Source: Pseudonocardia sp.
Lineage (GTDB): Bacteria; Actinomycetota; Actinomycetes; Mycobacteriales; Pseudonocardiaceae
Direction of reading: 5' to 3'
Assembly: GCA_030451825.1 (NCBI GenBank)
Contig: JAKDNL010000006.1
Coordinates: 1-42,429 of the forward strand
DNA: 42,429 nt
Shown here: in pieces, positions 40,717 to 42,429 of the stretch
How positions within the stretch are numbered: the first letter of the stretch is position 1
How the letters are laid out: the number at the start of each line of letters is the position of its first letter
Program-made: the position numbers and the translations under genes
Notes under the pieces: generated by a model
Seen by the model: only the letters and a program-made list of their open reading frames with translations
The model's database searches: none
Told to the model about the DNA's origin: nothing

Positions 40717-42231
40717 ATGGCGACGTCAGTTGCATCCGCCCTCCACTGGTGGGCGCGTCGGAAGGGCGACCAGCAGGCCGTCGTCGTCGGCGAGGACGCG
40801 GTGACCTACCGGGAGCTGCAGGACTGGTCGGGAAGAATCGCCCGCCGGCTCGTCGGCCAGGGCGTCTCGCCCGGTGACCGGGTGGGACTGCTCAGCGCGA
40901 ACAACGTCGAGTGGGTCGCGTCGGCGTGGGGGATCATCAAGGCGGGCGGTGTACTGGTCCCGCTGAACCCCCGGCTGGTCGCGTCCGAGCTGCACACGCT
41001 GCTGGCCGATGCCGGCGCCGGCATCGTGCTGGTCGCGGACGCCCACGAGGCGGCGTTGAAGGAGGTCGTCGCGCTCGGGCACGACCTCGATGTCATGGGG
41101 CTCGACGAGATCGGCCGGATGCGGGCCGGTGAGCAGGACGACTTCCGCATCGACCTGGCCCCCGAGGACCCGGTGGCGATCCTGTTCACCAGCGGCTCCA
41201 CCGGCCTGTCCAAGGGCGTCGTCTGCACCAACCGGACGCTGCTCGACATCGTCTTCGAGAACTCGCTGACCGACCCTGGCATGCACCCCGGTGCGCGGAC
41301 CCTGCTCCTGCTGCCGCTGGCCTTCACTCCGGGTCTGGTCTACGGGGTGGTGATCACCGGCGTGCTCGGCGGGACGCTGGTCGCCGAGCGGGAGATGAAG
41401 CCGTCCCGGGCCGTGGCGCTCATCGAGAAGCACCGGATCACCGTCATGTTCGGTGTCCCGCTGATCTACCAGGCACTGGCGGCGGCGCCCGAGTTCGCCG
41501 ACGCCGACCTCAGCAGCCTCGACACCGCGATCATCGGCGGTGCGGCGGTACCGATGCCGTTGCTCAACGCCTATGCGGCCAAGGGCGTGGTCCTGCGCCA
41601 GATCTACGGCATGACCGAGGTCGGCGGCGTCGCGACGGCGACCTGGCCGGAGGAGGCCGCGGAGCACCCGGACAAGTGCGGCAGCGGCAACGTCTTCACC
41701 GAGATCAAGGTCGTGCGCGACGACGGCACCGAGTGCGATCCGGACGAGGACGGCGAGATCCTGATGCGCGGGCCGGGCGTCACGCCCGGCTACTGGCGGG
41801 ACCCGGAGAACTCCGCCAAGGCGCTCCGGGACGGGTGGTTGCACAGCGGTGACCTCGGACGACGTGACGCGCAGGGGCGGCTCACGTTCGTCGACCGGCT
41901 CAAGGACCTGATCATCACCGGCGGGATCAACGTCTCCCCGTTCGAGCTGGAGGCCGTGATCGCGAAGATCCCCGGGGTCACGGAGGTCGCGGTGATCGCC
42001 GCGCCGGACGACCGGTTCGGCGAGACCCCGGCGGCGATCGTGTCCGGCGACTCGCTCGACGCTGCGACCATCGTCGAGGAGTGCAACCGGCAGATGGCCG
42101 ACTACAAGGTGCCGCGCTACGTGATCGTCCGGGACGAGCCGCTACCGCGGCTGCCCAGCGGCAAGATCGCGAAGCCGGCCATCCGGACCGAGTACGCCGA
42201 TATCTCGGCGACTCACCAGAAGGTGCGTTGA
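40717..42231 (+). CDS. Class I adenylate-forming acyl-CoA ligase (copy 2)
   Basis: 504 residues with a GAAGGAGA ribosome binding site. ANL motifs are the P-loop FTSGSTGLSKGVVCTN, IYGMTEVGG (A5), HSGDLG (A7), the hinge FVDRLKDLIITGGINVSPFE and the C-terminal lysine in LPSGKIAKPAIR. It forms an acyl-CoA from a free acid. It may have its own promoter, since a hairpin and 154 bases separate it from the previous gene. It is longer in the middle region and clearly distinct from copy 1 at 1835, so the two probably activate different acids. Confidence 0.94.
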   Translation: MATSVASALHWWARRKGDQQAVVVGEDAVTYRELQDWSGRIARRLVGQGVSPGDRVGLLSANNVEWVASAWGIIKAGGVLVPLNPRLVASELHTLLADAGAGIVLVADAHEAALKEVVALGHDLDVMGLDEIGRMRAGEQDDFRIDLAPEDPVAILFTSGSTGLSKGVVCTNRTLLDIVFENSLTDPGMHPGARTLLLLPLAFTPGLVYGVVITGVLGGTLVAEREMKPSRAVALIEKHRITVMFGVPLIYQALAAAPEFADADLSSLDTAIIGGAAVPMPLLNAYAAKGVVLRQIYGMTEVGGVATATWPEEAAEHPDKCGSGNVFTEIKVVRDDGTECDPDEDGEILMRGPGVTPGYWRDPENSAKALRDGWLHSGDLGRRDAQGRLTFVDRLKDLIITGGINVSPFELEAVIAKIPGVTEVAVIAAPDDRFGETPAAIVSGDSLDAATIVEECNRQMADYKVPRYVIVRDEPLPRLPSGKIAKPAIRTEYADISATHQKVR

Positions 42232-42429
42232 CCCCCAGCCCAACGCATCACGGCGCGGCCGCCGGGGCCCCCCCGCCCCCCCCCCGCGGCCCCCGGCGCC
42301 CGGCGAGGGCGGCGCCCCGCCGCGCGGCGGCCCCGCGGATGTGCTGGTCCCGGGGCGCTGGCCGCAAGCGGCCGCCACCCCCGGCGCGCAGGGGCCGCGG
42401 CCCCACCGGGGCACACGGTCTCGGCCCCC
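42232..42429. other. Contig-end stretch of G/C homopolymers, no supportable gene
   Basis: After the ligase stop the sequence becomes almost pure G and C, including runs of seven and ten C around 42268-42285. The short minus-strand ORFs listed here are open only because of this composition and resemble no known protein. Sequencing or assembly error at a contig end is likely. Confidence 0.6.

Noticed and set aside
42142-42416. Short minus-strand ORFs at the right end
   Set aside because: They consist of Gly/Ala/Pro/Arg runs from homopolymeric sequence and overlap the 3' end of the ligase or the poor-quality tail.

Overview
This window looks like a piece of chromosome or large plasmid from a high-GC actinomycete. 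A Pseudonocardiales-type organism is my best guess: GC is very high, GTG starts are common, and the window holds a complete Mce lipid-import operon with Mas proteins, a CxxHxxC ferredoxin beside a P450, and an alcohol dehydrogenase of the NDMA-dependent (mycofactocin-associated) type. The genus assignment is inference from gene content only. No rRNA, tRNA, CRISPR array, insertion sequence or phage gene was seen.

Layout. 1-3358 (minus): acyl-CoA ligase, Rieske oxygenase and a GNAT-like protein cut by the window edge. 3438-5829 (plus): TetR regulator and aldehyde dehydrogenase. 5899-6971 (minus): alpha/beta hydrolase and a DUF1059 mini-protein. 7220-11708 (plus): an overlapping operon of aldehyde dehydrogenase, enoyl-CoA hydratase, thiolase-fold protein, DUF35 protein and TetR. 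11742-12395 (minus): TetR. 12738-15143 (plus): a double-domain CaiB/BaiF CoA-transferase. 15256-22024 (plus): P450, ferredoxin, flavin/2Fe-2S reductase, second Rieske oxygenase, second GNAT-like protein, second DUF35 protein (fused to an NTF2-like domain) and second thiolase-fold protein. 22046-22735 (minus): TetR. 22736-24439: a repeat cluster and two decayed genes (an esterase and a wax ester synthase/DGAT). 24436-25470 (minus): Mkl/MceG-type ATPase. 25777-36506 (plus): yrbE-A, yrbE-B, mceA to mceF and two mas genes. 36572-37369 (minus): SDR. 37605-42231 (plus): alcohol dehydrogenase, enoyl-CoA hydratase, nitronate-monooxygenase-like flavoprotein and a second acyl-CoA ligase. The last 200 bases are a G/C-homopolymer-rich contig end.

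How it fits together (inference). The content suggests uptake and breakdown of a bulky hydrophobic substrate such as a sterol, terpenoid or alicyclic acid. Mce proteins would import it. P450 and Rieske enzymes would hydroxylate it, alcohol and aldehyde dehydrogenases would oxidise it to an acid, and CoA ligases or the CoA-transferase would activate it. Hydratases and the two thiolase-fold/DUF35 pairs would then cleave the side chain or ring. Both thiolase-fold proteins appear to lack the nucleophilic cysteine, which points to Ltp2-like retro-aldol cleavage rather than thiolysis. Several gene types come in diverged pairs, most strikingly the Rieske-GNAT pair.

The most notable signal is a 20-bp dyad, GACA-N12-TGTC with a mostly conserved central CG. 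It occurs exactly or nearly so upstream of both aldehyde dehydrogenases, the P450 operon, both sides of the mkl/yrbE divergent promoter and the mas genes, with a weaker copy before the alcohol dehydrogenase. It would tie the transporter and the catabolic genes into one regulon.
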